Assembly: GCF_001418225.1 (NCBI RefSeq)
Contig: NZ_LIPT01000002.1
Location: 1 to 64,000 of the forward strand
DNA: 64,000 nucleotides
Direction: 5' to 3'
From: Pannonibacter indicus
GTDB taxonomy: Bacteria > Pseudomonadota > Alphaproteobacteria > Rhizobiales > Stappiaceae
The notes under the pieces: model-generated
What the model was told of the DNA's origin: nothing
Databases searched by the model: none
The model's input: the letters and a program-made list of their open reading frames with translations, nothing else
Position numbers and translations under genes: made by a program
Shown: positions 10,176 through 19,244 of the stretch, piece by piece
How positions within the stretch are numbered: the first letter of the stretch is position 1
Layout: each line of letters begins with the position of its first letter

Positions 10176-10664
10176 ATGACCTCCGCCGCATCCGGGCACC
10201 AGCCACACGGGGCCCGGCGGGTGATTGTTGGAGCAGGCTGCAGCCAGGGCTGTGGTTCTGAGGAACTGATCGGCCTGGCAGGCGCCGCATTGGAGGAGGC
10301 AGACCTTCCGGCGGAAGCTGTTGCCGCCATCGCCACACTGGATCTCAAGGCTGGGGAGGCGGCCATCAGCGCGCTTGCGGCGCATTTCGGCGTGCCGCTG
10401 CTTGCTTTCGGCGCAGCGCGGCTGGAGCAGGAAACGCCGCGTCTGGCCACACCTTCAGCGCGTGTTTTTGCGGCCGTCGGCTGCCACAGCGTCTGCGAGG
10501 GCGCGGCGCTGGCCGCCGCAGGACCGGGCGGGCATCTGGTGCTTGCCAGACGCAAGTCACCACAGGCGGCCATCGCTCTGGCTACGGCCATGGCATTGCC
10601 ACATGAACAGGCAAGAGAAGGACTGCAAGTCCCTGTCCAGAAAGACGGGACGCCTTGCGAATGA
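10176..10664 (+). CDS. cobE: Cobalamin biosynthesis protein CobE (CbiG C-terminal domain)
   Basis: 162 residues. RVIVGAGCSQGCGSEELIGL at the N-terminus, ATLDLKAGEAAISALAAHFG in the middle and VAAVGCHSVCEGAAL-type sequence (here AAVGCHSVCEGAALAAAGPG) near residue 110 match the CbiG C-terminal domain found alone as CobE in alphaproteobacteria. CobE is needed in aerobic cobalamin synthesis, probably binding an intermediate. It is separated from cobB and cobA at 17.9-20.1 kb by the cytochrome o genes. The ATG is preceded by AGGAC. Confidence 0.8.
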   Translation: MTSAASGHQPHGARRVIVGAGCSQGCGSEELIGLAGAALEEADLPAEAVAAIATLDLKAGEAAISALAAHFGVPLLAFGAARLEQETPRLATPSARVFAAVGCHSVCEGAALAAAGPGGHLVLARRKSPQAAIALATAMALPHEQAREGLQVPVQKDGTPCE

Positions 10665-10678
10665 TGGGAACCTCAGAC

Positions 10679-11008
10679 ATGTCTGCGACAAAATATGCCC
10701 TGATCGCCCTCACCCTCGCCTCTGGCGGCTGCGCCGCAACGACAGGCGAGAAGCGGGCGGAAGGCTCGAATCAGCCTGTTGCAATCACCAAGACTGCCTT
10801 CGACCGCCAGTGCCCTGCCAATGCCGGCGGCATCGTGATCCGCAACAACACGGCGCAGAAGCAAAGGGTGACCTACGAGCGTTCGGGCAACCGCAAGAAG
10901 CCGCTGCGGGTCGCCGTCAACATCGCGCCGGAGCCGGGCAGCAAATGGATCGGCTGCGAGGGCGACGGCTACAGCTACCGCGTTCTGCGCCACGCACCGC
11001 GCAGGTGA
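10679..11008 (+). CDS. Small predicted lipoprotein, function unknown
   Basis: 109 residues from the ATG at 10679. The N-terminus MSATKYALIALTLASGGC is a lipoprotein signal with lipobox ASGGC. The mature part contains two Cys (RQCPANAGGIVIRNN, WIGCEGDGY) that may pair. Upstream ATGs at 10661 and 10664 overlap the cobE stop but would spoil the short positive n-region of the signal. I do not recognise the family. Its position directly after cobE suggests co-transcription, not a cobalamin role. Confidence 0.6.
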   Translation: MSATKYALIALTLASGGCAATTGEKRAEGSNQPVAITKTAFDRQCPANAGGIVIRNNTAQKQRVTYERSGNRKKPLRVAVNIAPEPGSKWIGCEGDGYSYRVLRHAPRR

Positions 11009-11030
11009 GCCGCCACAGGCAGGGGAAGCG

Positions 11031-11741
11031 TCAGTCTTCCCCGCTCCTGCGGAACGCCCAGAACAGCAGGAAGGCAAGGCCGCCGGAGAGGGCAAACCAC
11101 GTCAGCGCATATTGCAGGTGATTGTTGGGGAAGCTGACGACGGTGAGCCCGCCAATGGGCAGGCTGTCAGCCGCCCCTTCCGTCACACCGGCATCGAGGA
11201 AGTAGGGCGCGGCCTCACCAAGCCCGAGGCTTTGCGCCATCGCTGCCGTATCGCGCGAGAACCAGCGTCCACCTTCAGGATCATTGGAACGCAGGAAGGC
11301 GCCATCCGGCTGGCTGAGGCGCAGAAGGCCTGAAACCTCAATCTCACCCTCGGGGCGGGGCCGGTCTTCCGGGTTCTGCCGGTCCTGCGGCACGAAGCCC
11401 CGGTTCACGAACAGCCGCCAGCCGTCCTGCGTCTCGAAGGGTGACATGACCCAGAAGCCGGGTCCGCGCACCGTTACCGCCATCACCAGCAGGTCGGCTT
11501 CCGGCAGGTAATGACCGCGGGCGGTGATGCGGCGGTATTCGGCGCTGTCGAAGGTGATTTGCGGCCAGTCCGCCGGACCGGGCGCGGCAACGGGCTGCGC
11601 CGCAAGACCGGCCTCAACCCGTGCAATGAGAGCATTCTTCCAGCCAAGCCGCTGCACCTGCCAGATGCCAAGGCCTGCCAGGATGGCCACGGCCAGAAGG
11701 CCGGGGCCAAGAAGCAGCCATTTGCGCGTTCCGGCAGACAT
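11031..11741 (-). CDS. SURF1-family cytochrome oxidase assembly protein
   Basis: 236 residues with the SURF1 layout: an N-terminal membrane helix (LLLGPGLLAVAILAGLGIWQ followed by VQRLGWK), the conserved VNRGFVP motif of the periplasmic domain, the later NNHLQYALTWFALS motif, and a second C-terminal helix. SURF1 helps insert heme a into A-type oxidases, and SURF1-like proteins also occur with bo3-type quinol oxidases. The start is fixed by AGAGGAGG nine bases ahead of the ATG at 11741. It lies downstream of cyoABCD on the same strand, after a 277-base gap with inverted repeats. Confidence 0.88.
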   Translation of the reverse strand: MSAGTRKWLLLGPGLLAVAILAGLGIWQVQRLGWKNALIARVEAGLAAQPVAAPGPADWPQITFDSAEYRRITARGHYLPEADLLVMAVTVRGPGFWVMSPFETQDGWRLFVNRGFVPQDRQNPEDRPRPEGEIEVSGLLRLSQPDGAFLRSNDPEGGRWFSRDTAAMAQSLGLGEAAPYFLDAGVTEGAADSLPIGGLTVVSFPNNHLQYALTWFALSGGLAFLLFWAFRRSGED

Positions 11742-11880
11742 CACGCCTCCTCTGGCTAGCCTTTCACGGGCACTCGACAAGAACCGCAGCGCCCCACTTT
11801 GGCTGCTGTGGCACAGTCCTGCCGCCCTCTTCTGAACAAAGGGGGCAGCTTTTACAACGGACTTTAAGCCAAGCTCCAAC

Positions 11881-11917
11881 TCATCTCCCCCTCAAAGGAG
11901 GGAGAGGGGCGCTGCGG
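11881..11917. repeat. Dispersed palindromic intergenic repeat, copy 1
   Basis: CTCCCCCTCAAAGGAGGGAG followed by AGGGGCGCTGCGG. A close copy occurs at 35196-35230. Both are intergenic and internally complementary (CTCCC against GGGAG), which suggests a small mobile or structural intergenic element. Confidence 0.6.
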
Positions 11918-11961
11918 CAAAACGAAGGCCCAATCCTTCTGAATGCGTCCAAAGTAAACAC

Positions 11962-12005
11962 TGCCACCTCGTGGAGAGGGAGGTGGCAAACGTTCCGCCG
12001 GAACG
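11962..12005. terminator. Inverted repeats downstream of cyoD
   Basis: TGCCACCTC and GAGGTGGCA (962-970 and 980-988 in the last three digits) form a perfect 9-bp stem with a 9-base loop, next to a second small palindrome CGTTCCGCCGGAACG at 11991-12005. They lie just after the cyoD stop and could end or stabilise the cyo message. There is no strong T-run, so a simple Rho-independent terminator is not proven. Confidence 0.4.
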
Positions 12006-12018
12006 CACCTGCCTCAGA

Positions 12019-12420
12019 TCAGGAGCCGAAGCCCTGCATCTGGTTGTGGTCCATCTGCGGCATCATGTTGGTGTTGAGGTTGTACATCACCCACAGGGAG
12101 CCAGCGAGCATGATCACCACCACGATGACGGTGAAGATCATCGACAGCATGGTCCAGCCCTCATCCGAACGGCTGTTCATGTGCAGGAAGTAAACCATGT
12201 GCACGAGGATCTGCACGACGGCGAAACCGATCACGATCACCGCCGTCACAGCGCGGCTTTCAAAGCCACCGGTCATGACGATGGCGAAAGGGATCGCCGT
12301 CAGGATCACCGACAGAATGAAGCCGGTCAGATAGGACTTGTAGCTGCCGTGATCATGGCCGGTATTGTCATGACCATGACCGCCGTGATGACTGTGGGGT
12401 TTGATGGAATGTGCGGACAT
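12019..12420 (-). CDS. cyoD: Cytochrome o ubiquinol oxidase subunit IV
   Basis: 133 residues: a His-rich N-terminus (HSIKPHSHHGGHGHDNTGHD), then SYLTGFILSVILTAIPFAIV and two more membrane helices, with the family motif VQILVHMVYFLHMN. CyoD is the small membrane subunit of the bo3-type quinol oxidase. Its start at 12420 overlaps the cyoC stop by one base (TGATG). It is the last gene of cyoABCD. Confidence 0.93.
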   Translation of the reverse strand: MSAHSIKPHSHHGGHGHDNTGHDHGSYKSYLTGFILSVILTAIPFAIVMTGGFESRAVTAVIVIGFAVVQILVHMVYFLHMNSRSDEGWTMLSMIFTVIVVVIMLAGSLWVMYNLNTNMMPQMDHNQMQGFGS

Positions 12421-13043
12421 CAGATCATCCCCAGAAGATAGACGAAGGTGAAGACACCGATCCAGATCACGTCGAGGAAATGCCAGAACATGCTGAGGCA
12501 TTCCATGCGCCGGGTGTTGGCCGGAATGAGACCCTTGCGATTGATCTGAACCATCAGCGTCACCAGCCAGATGGAGCCGAAGGCGACGTGCAGGCCGTGC
12601 GTGCCGACCAGTGCGAAGAAGGCCGACAGGAAGGCAGAGCGCTGCGGCCCGGCCCCCAGGTGGATCAGGTGGTGGAACTCGTAAAGTTCCAGCGCCAGGA
12701 AGGCGAGGCCAAGCACAAGCGTCACCGCCAACCACATCTGCATGCGGGCCTGACGGCCCTCATACATCGCCAGCATGGCAAAGCCGAAGGTGAGCGACGA
12801 CACGAGCAGGAAGCCCGTATTGATCGCGATCAGGGTCAGGTCGAACAGAGCCTTGGGGCCGGGACCGGCCGCATAGCTCTGCCCCAGCACGCCGAAGCAG
12901 GCGAAGAGGACTGCGAACATCAGGCAGTCGCTCATCAGGTAGATCCAGAAGCCGAGCTTGGTCGACGCACCTTCCGGATGGTGATGCGGCTCGGTTTCCC
13001 AGTAGGTTGCGGCAGCGCCTGCCGAATGGGCCGTGGTGCTCAT
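12420..13043 (-). CDS. cyoC: Cytochrome o ubiquinol oxidase subunit III
   Basis: 207 residues, five predicted membrane helices, of the heme-copper oxidase subunit III type. Typical stretches are GFWIYLMSDCLMFAVLFACF, FALVGTHGLHVAFG and MFWHFLDVIWIGVFTFVYLL. It supports the catalytic core in the inner membrane. Five bases separate it from cyoB and one base overlaps cyoD. Confidence 0.95.
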   Translation of the reverse strand: MSTTAHSAGAAATYWETEPHHHPEGASTKLGFWIYLMSDCLMFAVLFACFGVLGQSYAAGPGPKALFDLTLIAINTGFLLVSSLTFGFAMLAMYEGRQARMQMWLAVTLVLGLAFLALELYEFHHLIHLGAGPQRSAFLSAFFALVGTHGLHVAFGSIWLVTLMVQINRKGLIPANTRRMECLSMFWHFLDVIWIGVFTFVYLLGMI

Positions 13044-13048
13044 CGGAT

Positions 13049-15052
13049 TCAGGCTCCAATCTTGGCAAGTTCGAGATCACGGGCACCTTCCACCCGCTCG
13101 ACCTCATCGACCGGCACGTAATAGTCGCGGTCATAGTTGAACGTATGGGCAATCGCCACTGCGATCAGCGCCAGGAAGGACAGGGCCGCCAGCCACCAGA
13201 TGTACCAGACGAGGGCAAAGCCGCAGAGCGTGGCAAGACCCGAGAGGATGACACCCGTGCCGGTGTAACGCGGCATGTGGATCGGCATGTAGGCTGCCTT
13301 CGGGCGCGTCTGACCGGCCTGCTTCATGTCGTGCCAGGCATCAAGGTCATGTACCACCGGGGTAAAGGCGAAGTTGTAGGCCGGCGGGGGCGAGGAGGTT
13401 GCCCATTCCAGCGTACGGCCATCCCAGGGGTCGCCCGACAGGTCCATGTTTTCCTTCCGCTTCCAGATGGAAACGGCGATCTGCACAAAGAAGGCAGCGA
13501 TACCGGCGGCAATCAGTGCCGCGCCAAGGGCAGCGATGATGAACCAGATCTGCAGGTCCGGATCATCAAACACCCGCATGCGGCGCGTCACGCCCATCAG
13601 GCCGAGGATGTAGAGCGGCATGAAGGCCAGCCAGAAGCCGGCGATCCAGCACCAGAACGACACCTTGCCCCAGAACACATTCAGCTTGAAGCCGAAGGCC
13701 TTGGGCCACCAGTAGGCGATGGCGGCAAAGCAGCCGAACAGCACGCCGCCGATGATGACGTTATGGAAATGCGCCACCAGGAACAGCGAGTTGTGCAGCA
13801 CGAAGTCGGCCGGGGGAACGGCCAGCAGAACGCCCGTCATGCCGCCGACCGTGAAGGTCAGCATGAAGGCGACGGTCCACATCATCGGCAGTTCGAAGCG
13901 CACCCGGCCCTTGTACATGGTGAAGAGCCAGTTGAAGATCTTCGCACCCGTCGGCACGGAAATGATCATCGTGGTGATGCCGAAGAAGGCATTCACCGAG
14001 GCGCCCGAGCCCATGGTGAAGAAGTGGTGCAGCCAGACGAGGTAGCTGAGAACCGTGATACAGACCGTGGCATAGACCATGGAGCTGTAGCCGAACAGCC
14101 GCTTGCCAGAGAAGGTGGACGTGACTTCCGAGAAGACGCCGAACAGCGGCAGGATGAGGATGTACACTTCCGGGTGGCCCCAGATCCAGATGAGGTTGAT
14201 GTACATCATGGCGTTGCCGCCAAGGTCATTGGTGAAGAAGTTCGTGCCGATGTAGCGGTCAAGCGTCAGCAGGATCAGCGTCATCGTCAGCACCGGGAAG
14301 GAAGCGACGATGAGCACGTTGGTGCAGAGCGAGGTCCAGGTAAACACGGGCATGCGCATCAGGGTCATGCCGGGGGCCCGCATCTTGATGATGGTCACCA
14401 GCAGGTTGATGCCCGATAGCGTTGTTCCCACACCCGCGACCTGCAGGCCCCAGATGTAGTAATCGACACCCACCCATGGACTGTAGCCGATGCCCGACAG
14501 CGGCGGGAAGGCCAGCCAGCCGGTCTGCGCGAATTCACCCACGAAGAGCGAGGCCATGACCAGCACGGCGCCGCCGACCGTCATCCAGAACGAGAAGTTA
14601 TTCAGGAAGGGGAAGGACACATCGCGCGCCCCGATCTGCAGCGGCACCACATAGTTCATCAGGCCCGTGACGAAAGGCATCGCCACGAAGAAGATCATGA
14701 TGACGCCATGGGCCGTGAAGATCTGGTCGTAATGGTGGGCGTTGAGATAGCCCTCCGAGCCGTTGAAAGCCCAGACTTGCTGGATGCGCATCATGATGGC
14801 GTCGGCAAAGCCGCGCACCAGCATGATCAGCGCGAGGATGATGTACATGATGCCGATCTTCTTGTGATCGACGGTCGTGAACCATTCCTTCCAGAGATAG
14901 CCCCAGAGGCGGAAGTAGGTCAGGCCCGCAAGAAGCGCGATGCCGCCCACCGCCACAACGGCGAAGGTTGCCCAGACGATGGGGTCCTGGGGGATTGCGC
15001 TCCAGTTGAGGCGCCCCAGAAGAAATGTGGTCGAGTGATCTATCGTGGCCAT
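13049..15052 (-). CDS. cyoB: Cytochrome o ubiquinol oxidase subunit I
   Basis: 667 residues, the catalytic heme-copper subunit. It carries the usual 13-15 membrane spans, the heme ligand region ([20 protein letters not shown]), the copper/heme site [20 protein letters not shown] and [15 protein letters not shown], and [20 protein letters not shown]. It reduces oxygen with electrons from ubiquinol and pumps protons. The long open frames on the opposite strand across it are shadows. Confidence 0.97.
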   Translation of the reverse strand: MATIDHSTTFLLGRLNWSAIPQDPIVWATFAVVAVGGIALLAGLTYFRLWGYLWKEWFTTVDHKKIGIMYIILALIMLVRGFADAIMMRIQQVWAFNGSEGYLNAHHYDQIFTAHGVIMIFFVAMPFVTGLMNYVVPLQIGARDVSFPFLNNFSFWMTVGGAVLVMASLFVGEFAQTGWLAFPPLSGIGYSPWVGVDYYIWGLQVAGVGTTLSGINLLVTIIKMRAPGMTLMRMPVFTWTSLCTNVLIVASFPVLTMTLILLTLDRYIGTNFFTNDLGGNAMMYINLIWIWGHPEVYILILPLFGVFSEVTSTFSGKRLFGYSSMVYATVCITVLSYLVWLHHFFTMGSGASVNAFFGITTMIISVPTGAKIFNWLFTMYKGRVRFELPMMWTVAFMLTFTVGGMTGVLLAVPPADFVLHNSLFLVAHFHNVIIGGVLFGCFAAIAYWWPKAFGFKLNVFWGKVSFWCWIAGFWLAFMPLYILGLMGVTRRMRVFDDPDLQIWFIIAALGAALIAAGIAAFFVQIAVSIWKRKENMDLSGDPWDGRTLEWATSSPPPAYNFAFTPVVHDLDAWHDMKQAGQTRPKAAYMPIHMPRYTGTGVILSGLATLCGFALVWYIWWLAALSFLALIAVAIAHTFNYDRDYYVPVDEVERVEGARDLELAKIGA

Positions 15053-15064
15053 GCCCGGATCCTG

Positions 15065-16270
15065 TCAGAGCTGGGGCGCAGAGCCGGAGAGCGGCAGTGC
15101 GTAAGTGATGGAACGGTCATCGCGCCGACCGAAGAGCGAAGCAGGCTGGGAGAGCCCGTGGCCGCGCAGCGGGCCGGAGATGACAGGGCGCGCATCTGCC
15201 CAGGCCGGCTTCACCGACAGCATCTGCTGCAGTTCTTCGGTGGAGCAGAAGCCAACCACCTGGAACGGCGTCCAGCCCAGCACCGGCGCGCGGGTGCCGC
15301 GGCGGTCGTACTTGTCATAGATGAGCGAGGACATGTTGACGGTGCCGGCAAGACCGGTGCCGCCCTGCGCATCCAGCGCCATCATCTCGGCCATGCAGAT
15401 CTTGCCGTTCTCGACGCACATGTTGACGATGCGCGGGAAAAGCTCCGGGTCGACGCTGGCGAAGGTGGCCGGCTCCACATTCTCGCTGGGGCGCTCAAGC
15501 TCCAGATAGGACGGGCGGTCAAGCGTCTGATCGCCTGCACGTGCAGCCTCGACCCAGGCCTCGAAACCGGCAGCATCGCTGGCCAGAGCCTTGAAGCGCA
15601 TGCCGGAGAAGCCGGCACCGGAGTAGTGCGAGGCAAGGCCCTGATAGGTGCCCTCTTGGTTGAAGACGCCGTGCAGCGTCGTCTGCATGCCCGGCATCGC
15701 ATAGATCATGCCGGCCATTGCGGGGATATAGAAGGCGTTCATCACCGAGGAGGAGGTCAGCGTGAACTGGATCGGCCGGTCCACCGGCGCCGCCAGCTCG
15801 TTCACCGAAGCCACGCCATATTGCGGGTAAATGAAGAGCCACTTCCAGTCGAGCGCCACGACCTGCACCTGAAGCGGCTCCACGTCCGGGCTCACCGGCT
15901 GGCCCTTGGCGATCCGGTCGAGCGGGCGGTAGGGATCAAGAAGGTGAGTGCCAACCCAGGTGATCGCGCCCAGCGAGACGATGATCAGCAGCGGAATGGC
16001 CCAGATGACCAGTTCCAGCTTGGTGGAATGCGACCATTCCGGCTCGTAGGCCGCCTTCCTGTTCGCAGAACGGAAGTGCCAGGCGAACCAGCAGGTCAGC
16101 AGCATCACCGGAATGATGATGATCAGCATCAGGAGCGTGGAGATGACCAGCAGGTCGCGCTGCTGCGCTGCAACATCGCCGGACGGTGCAAGGACCTCGG
16201 CCTTGCAGGCGGACAGCAGTAGAAAGGCGCCGCACGCAGCGAGTATTCTCGGGAGGCGAAGCTTCGACAT
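15065..16270 (-). CDS. cyoA: Cytochrome o ubiquinol oxidase subunit II
   Basis: 401 residues. A lipoprotein signal (LAACGAFLLLSAC) leads to two membrane helices (ISTLLMLIIIIPVMLLTCWF; LVIWAIPLLIIVSLGAITWV) and a cupredoxin-like domain with QVVALDWKWLFIYPQYGVAS and the COX_ARM-like C-terminal part. As in other quinol oxidases there is no full CuA ligand set, because electrons come from ubiquinol. It is the first gene of cyoABCD. The 240-base upstream gap contains an FNR-like box at 16334. Confidence 0.95.
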   Translation of the reverse strand: MSKLRLPRILAACGAFLLLSACKAEVLAPSGDVAAQQRDLLVISTLLMLIIIIPVMLLTCWFAWHFRSANRKAAYEPEWSHSTKLELVIWAIPLLIIVSLGAITWVGTHLLDPYRPLDRIAKGQPVSPDVEPLQVQVVALDWKWLFIYPQYGVASVNELAAPVDRPIQFTLTSSSVMNAFYIPAMAGMIYAMPGMQTTLHGVFNQEGTYQGLASHYSGAGFSGMRFKALASDAAGFEAWVEAARAGDQTLDRPSYLELERPSENVEPATFASVDPELFPRIVNMCVENGKICMAEMMALDAQGGTGLAGTVNMSSLIYDKYDRRGTRAPVLGWTPFQVVGFCSTEELQQMLSVKPAWADARPVISGPLRGHGLSQPASLFGRRDDRSITYALPLSGSAPQL

Positions 16271-16333
16271 GGTTTACCCTGACAGTTTGCCGCACCCGTC
16301 AGCCGCCTCCCCCCGAACGCAAACTGACGCGAT

Positions 16334-16347
16334 TTGATCTTGCGCAA
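16334..16347. promoter_or_regulatory. Possible FNR/FixK-type box upstream of cyoA
   Basis: TTGATCTTGCGCAA (complement TTGCGCAAGATCAA) resembles the TTGAT-N4-ATCAA box of FNR/FnrL/FixK regulators, with one perfect and one imperfect half. It lies 64 bases before the cyoA start. FNR-type repression of cyo at low oxygen is known in other bacteria, so the placement is plausible. Confidence 0.45.
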
Positions 16348-16510
16348 TGCACCTAGAGCGATTTTGTGCGGGCGCACATACGACAATTTGTCACCTGTTA
16401 AAAAATTTCGCACTGCGGCATTGAGCCCTGAATACGTAGTTACCGGTGCAGCAACAGGCCGCAGGCTTGCAGCCGCACTCCGTCAGTCCTCATGAAAATG
16501 GCCGGATCCG

Positions 16511-17839
16511 ATGGCGAACACAGCCGATATCTCATCCACGAATTCCTCTTCGAGCGGGCGCGGCACGTCGGAGCATGATGTCTCCCCGTCCGATATCGCG
16601 GTCGGTGTGATCATCGGGCGCACGTCGGAGTTCTTCGACTTCTTCGTTTTCGCCATCGCCTCGGTCATCGTGTTTCCGGCTCGGATTTTCCCGTTCGTTG
16701 ATCCGCTGACCGGCACACTCTGGTCTTTCGCCCTCGTGGCGCTTGCCTTCATCGCCCGTCCGCTGGGCACGGCGATGTTCATGGCGCTCGACCGGCGCCA
16801 TGGCCGTGTCACCAAGCTGACGGTGGCGCTCTTCCTGCTCGGCACCTCCACGGTGGCCATGGGCCTCGTGCCGTCCTACGAAACCGCAGGCTGGTGGGCC
16901 GTCGGCATGCTGGTGCTGCTGCGCATCGGGCAGGGGCTGGCTCTCGGCGGCACCTGGGATGGTCTCGCGCCGCTTCTGGCCATCACCGCCTCAAAGGACC
17001 GGCGCGGCTTTTACGCCATGATCCCGCAGCTTGGGGCCGTCGCCGGCCTTGCGGTTGCGGCAGTCATGTTTGCCTATCTGGTGATGACGCTATCTTCCGC
17101 CGACTTCCTCGACTGGGGCTGGCGCTATCCGTTCTTCGTGGCCTTCGCCATCAACGTGGTGGCGCTGTTTGCCCGCCTGCGCATTGTCGATACGCCGGAG
17201 TTCACCGAGCTGTTCAAGTCGAACGAGCTGACGCCGACGCGGCTTTCCACCACCCTGTCGCAGGATGGGCGCACCATGCTGGTCGGCATTTTCGTGCCTC
17301 TGGCCAGCTTTGCCATGTTCCACATGGTCACGGTTTTCCCGCTGTCGTGGATCTTCCTCTACACCGATGAGACGCTTGGCTCGTTCCTGCTGATCGAGGC
17401 TGCGGGAGCCGGGCTTGGCATCCTCGCCATGCTGTTCTCCGGCTGGCTGTCCGACCGTATCGGCCGCCAGAAGATCCTCGTCTGGGGTGCCTGGGCCATT
17501 GCGGCCTTTGCCCTCAGCGCGCCGCTGCTGCTGAATGGCGGACCGGCCGGTGTCACGGCCTATCTGATGATCGGATTCCTGATCCTCGGCTTCAACCTGG
17601 CCCAGTCCTCCGGCGCCGTGGCATCGCTGTTCGACCAGCGCAACCGCTACACCGGATCGGCCTATGTTTCGGCTCTGTCGTGGATGTTCGGCGCAGGCTT
17701 TGCGCCGCTCTGCGCACTGCTGCTCTCCACCTGGTTCGGCCTCTTTGCCGCAGGGCTCTATCTGCTCTCGGGCGCTGTCTGCACGCTGCTGTCGCTGGCC
17801 GTGGCCCGGCAGATCGCCCTGCAGCCGCGCGGCGAATAA
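16511..17839 (+). CDS. MFS transporter, metabolite:H+ symporter-like
   Basis: 442 residues with about 12 membrane spans and MFS loop signatures: GRTSEFFDFFVFAIASVI in the first helix, DRRHGRVTKL after helix 2, and SDRIGRQKILVWG in the second half. The pattern is that of the ShiA/ProP-type symporter subfamily. It is divergent from cyoABCD and ends at a strong terminator at 17860. The transported substrate cannot be read from sequence. Confidence 0.85.
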   Translation: MANTADISSTNSSSSGRGTSEHDVSPSDIAVGVIIGRTSEFFDFFVFAIASVIVFPARIFPFVDPLTGTLWSFALVALAFIARPLGTAMFMALDRRHGRVTKLTVALFLLGTSTVAMGLVPSYETAGWWAVGMLVLLRIGQGLALGGTWDGLAPLLAITASKDRRGFYAMIPQLGAVAGLAVAAVMFAYLVMTLSSADFLDWGWRYPFFVAFAINVVALFARLRIVDTPEFTELFKSNELTPTRLSTTLSQDGRTMLVGIFVPLASFAMFHMVTVFPLSWIFLYTDETLGSFLLIEAAGAGLGILAMLFSGWLSDRIGRQKILVWGAWAIAAFALSAPLLLNGGPAGVTAYLMIGFLILGFNLAQSSGAVASLFDQRNRYTGSAYVSALSWMFGAGFAPLCALLLSTWFGLFAAGLYLLSGAVCTLLSLAVARQIALQPRGE

Positions 17840-17859
17840 GCAATCAAACCACAAAGCAG

Positions 17860-17896
17860 AAGGCCGCCGGCTCACATCAGAGCCGGTGGCCTTTTT
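17860..17896 (+). terminator. Rho-independent terminator after the MFS gene
   Basis: AAGGCCGCCGGCTC and GAGCCGGTGGCCTT form a 14-bp stem (one G-T pair) with a six-base loop, followed by TTTTT. It sits 20 bases after the MFS stop and, being nearly symmetric, may also end the convergent cobB transcript. Confidence 0.85.
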
Positions 17897-17912
17897 GCGT
17901 ATCAGGGGAAAA

Positions 17913-19244
17913 TCAAACGCGGGCGATCAGATGGGCATATGAGCCCGAAACCGTTCCGCACCGCAGCCCCATTGCAGGAAGTTCATCGCCGAGCGCATCA
18001 CGGGCGGTAAACAGCCGCTCCGCCTCGCCCTCATGGATGATGCTGGCATAGTGGAATTCGTGCCCGGAGAGCCCCGCGCCTTTTTCAACTCCCGCAAAGG
18101 GCAGGCCGCCCAGCGCGGTCAGCCGCCGGTAGCCCAGATGCAGCTTGCGCGCGGCAAAGCTGGTGACGAGCGGCAGCAAACCCAGCATGGCATGCCTCTC
18201 GCCGCCAGCATCGATCAGCCCTTCGCCCAGCACCATGTAGCCGCCGCATTCGCCGTAAACCGCAGCGCCGCGTTCCGCCGCCTGCTGCATCCCGGCCTTG
18301 AAGCGGGAGGCTGCCGCAAGCCGGCCTGCATGAAGCTCCGGATAGCCGCCCGGCAGATAGACCGCATCTGCCCCTGCGTCCGGCGCCCCGTCCGCAAGGG
18401 GCGAAAAGGGCAGGATTTCAGCCCCCGCCGCCTGCCAGCCTTTCAGAAGGTGCGGATAGGCAAAGGCAAAGGCAACGTCACTGGCAACGGCAATGCGCTG
18501 CCCCGGAGGCGGCAGCAGAATGGGCCAGCCGGACGGCACACCCTCAGCTGCCGCAAGCGGACGGGCAAGCGCGGCCAGCGCGGCCAGGTCAACGGAGCGG
18601 GAAGCCGCATCCGCTGCTCCTTCAAGAAACTGCGTCAGACCCTCCCGCTCGGAGGCCTGCACCAGCCCCAGATGCCGTTCGGCCAGAACCAGCGCCCCGC
18701 TGCGCGGCACCTCGCCCAGCACCGGCAGGCCAAGCGGAGCGAGCGCCGCCCGGAGCATGGCGCCATGCCGGGCAGAGCCCACCTTGTTGAGGATAACGCC
18801 CGCCACCTCGACATCGGCGCGGTGATCGCGGAAACCGCGCACGACGGCCGCCACGGACTGCGCCTGACGGCCGCAATCGATCACCAGAACCACGGGCACA
18901 CCCAGTGCCGCCGCCACATCGGCGGCACTGCTGGAACCATCGGAAGCGCCATCGAAAAGGCCCATGGCCGCCTCGATCAGCAGCAAATCTGCCCCCTGCC
19001 CGGCCTGCGCTGCAAGCTGGCGCAGCACGGGCGGCGGCATGGAGAAGGGATCGAGATTGACGGAAACCGCGCCTGCGGCTGCCTCATGGAACTTTGGATC
19101 GATATAGTCAGGCCCGCATTTGGCCCCGCGCACGGCAAGGCCGTTGCGGCGCAGGGCGGCGAGCAGGGCAAGGGTCAGCACCGTCTTGCCCGAGCCGGAG
19201 GACGGCGCAGCCAGCATGAGTGCAGGCGGAAGAGACTGGCTCAT
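17913..19244 (-). CDS. cobB: Cobyrinate a,c-diamide synthase
   Basis: 443 residues. The N-terminal ATP-binding half has the P-loop-like AAPSSGSGKTVLTLALLAAL and CGPDYIDPKFHE; the C-terminal half is a class-I glutamine amidotransferase domain with YLPGGYPELHAGRLA and the nucleophile region VYGECGGYMVLGEGLI. It amidates side chains a and c of the cobyrinic acid ring with glutamine and ATP. It overlaps cobA by four bases, so both are one operon. Start and length match the family. Confidence 0.93.
   Translation of the reverse strand: MSQSLPPALMLAAPSSGSGKTVLTLALLAALRRNGLAVRGAKCGPDYIDPKFHEAAAGAVSVNLDPFSMPPPVLRQLAAQAGQGADLLLIEAAMGLFDGASDGSSSAADVAAALGVPVVLVIDCGRQAQSVAAVVRGFRDHRADVEVAGVILNKVGSARHGAMLRAALAPLGLPVLGEVPRSGALVLAERHLGLVQASEREGLTQFLEGAADAASRSVDLAALAALARPLAAAEGVPSGWPILLPPPGQRIAVASDVAFAFAYPHLLKGWQAAGAEILPFSPLADGAPDAGADAVYLPGGYPELHAGRLAAASRFKAGMQQAAERGAAVYGECGGYMVLGEGLIDAGGERHAMLGLLPLVTSFAARKLHLGYRRLTALGGLPFAGVEKGAGLSGHEFHYASIIHEGEAERLFTARDALGDELPAMGLRCGTVSGSYAHLIARV

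Noticed and set aside
11812-11828. Sigma-54 promoter TGGCAC-N5-TGCC
   Set aside because: The spacing between the GG and GC elements is one base short, and no suitable gene start follows.
13007-14419. Long plus-strand open frame opposite cyoB
   Set aside because: Shadow of the strongly conserved cyoB coding strand; product is His/Asp/Gly-rich and has no domain.
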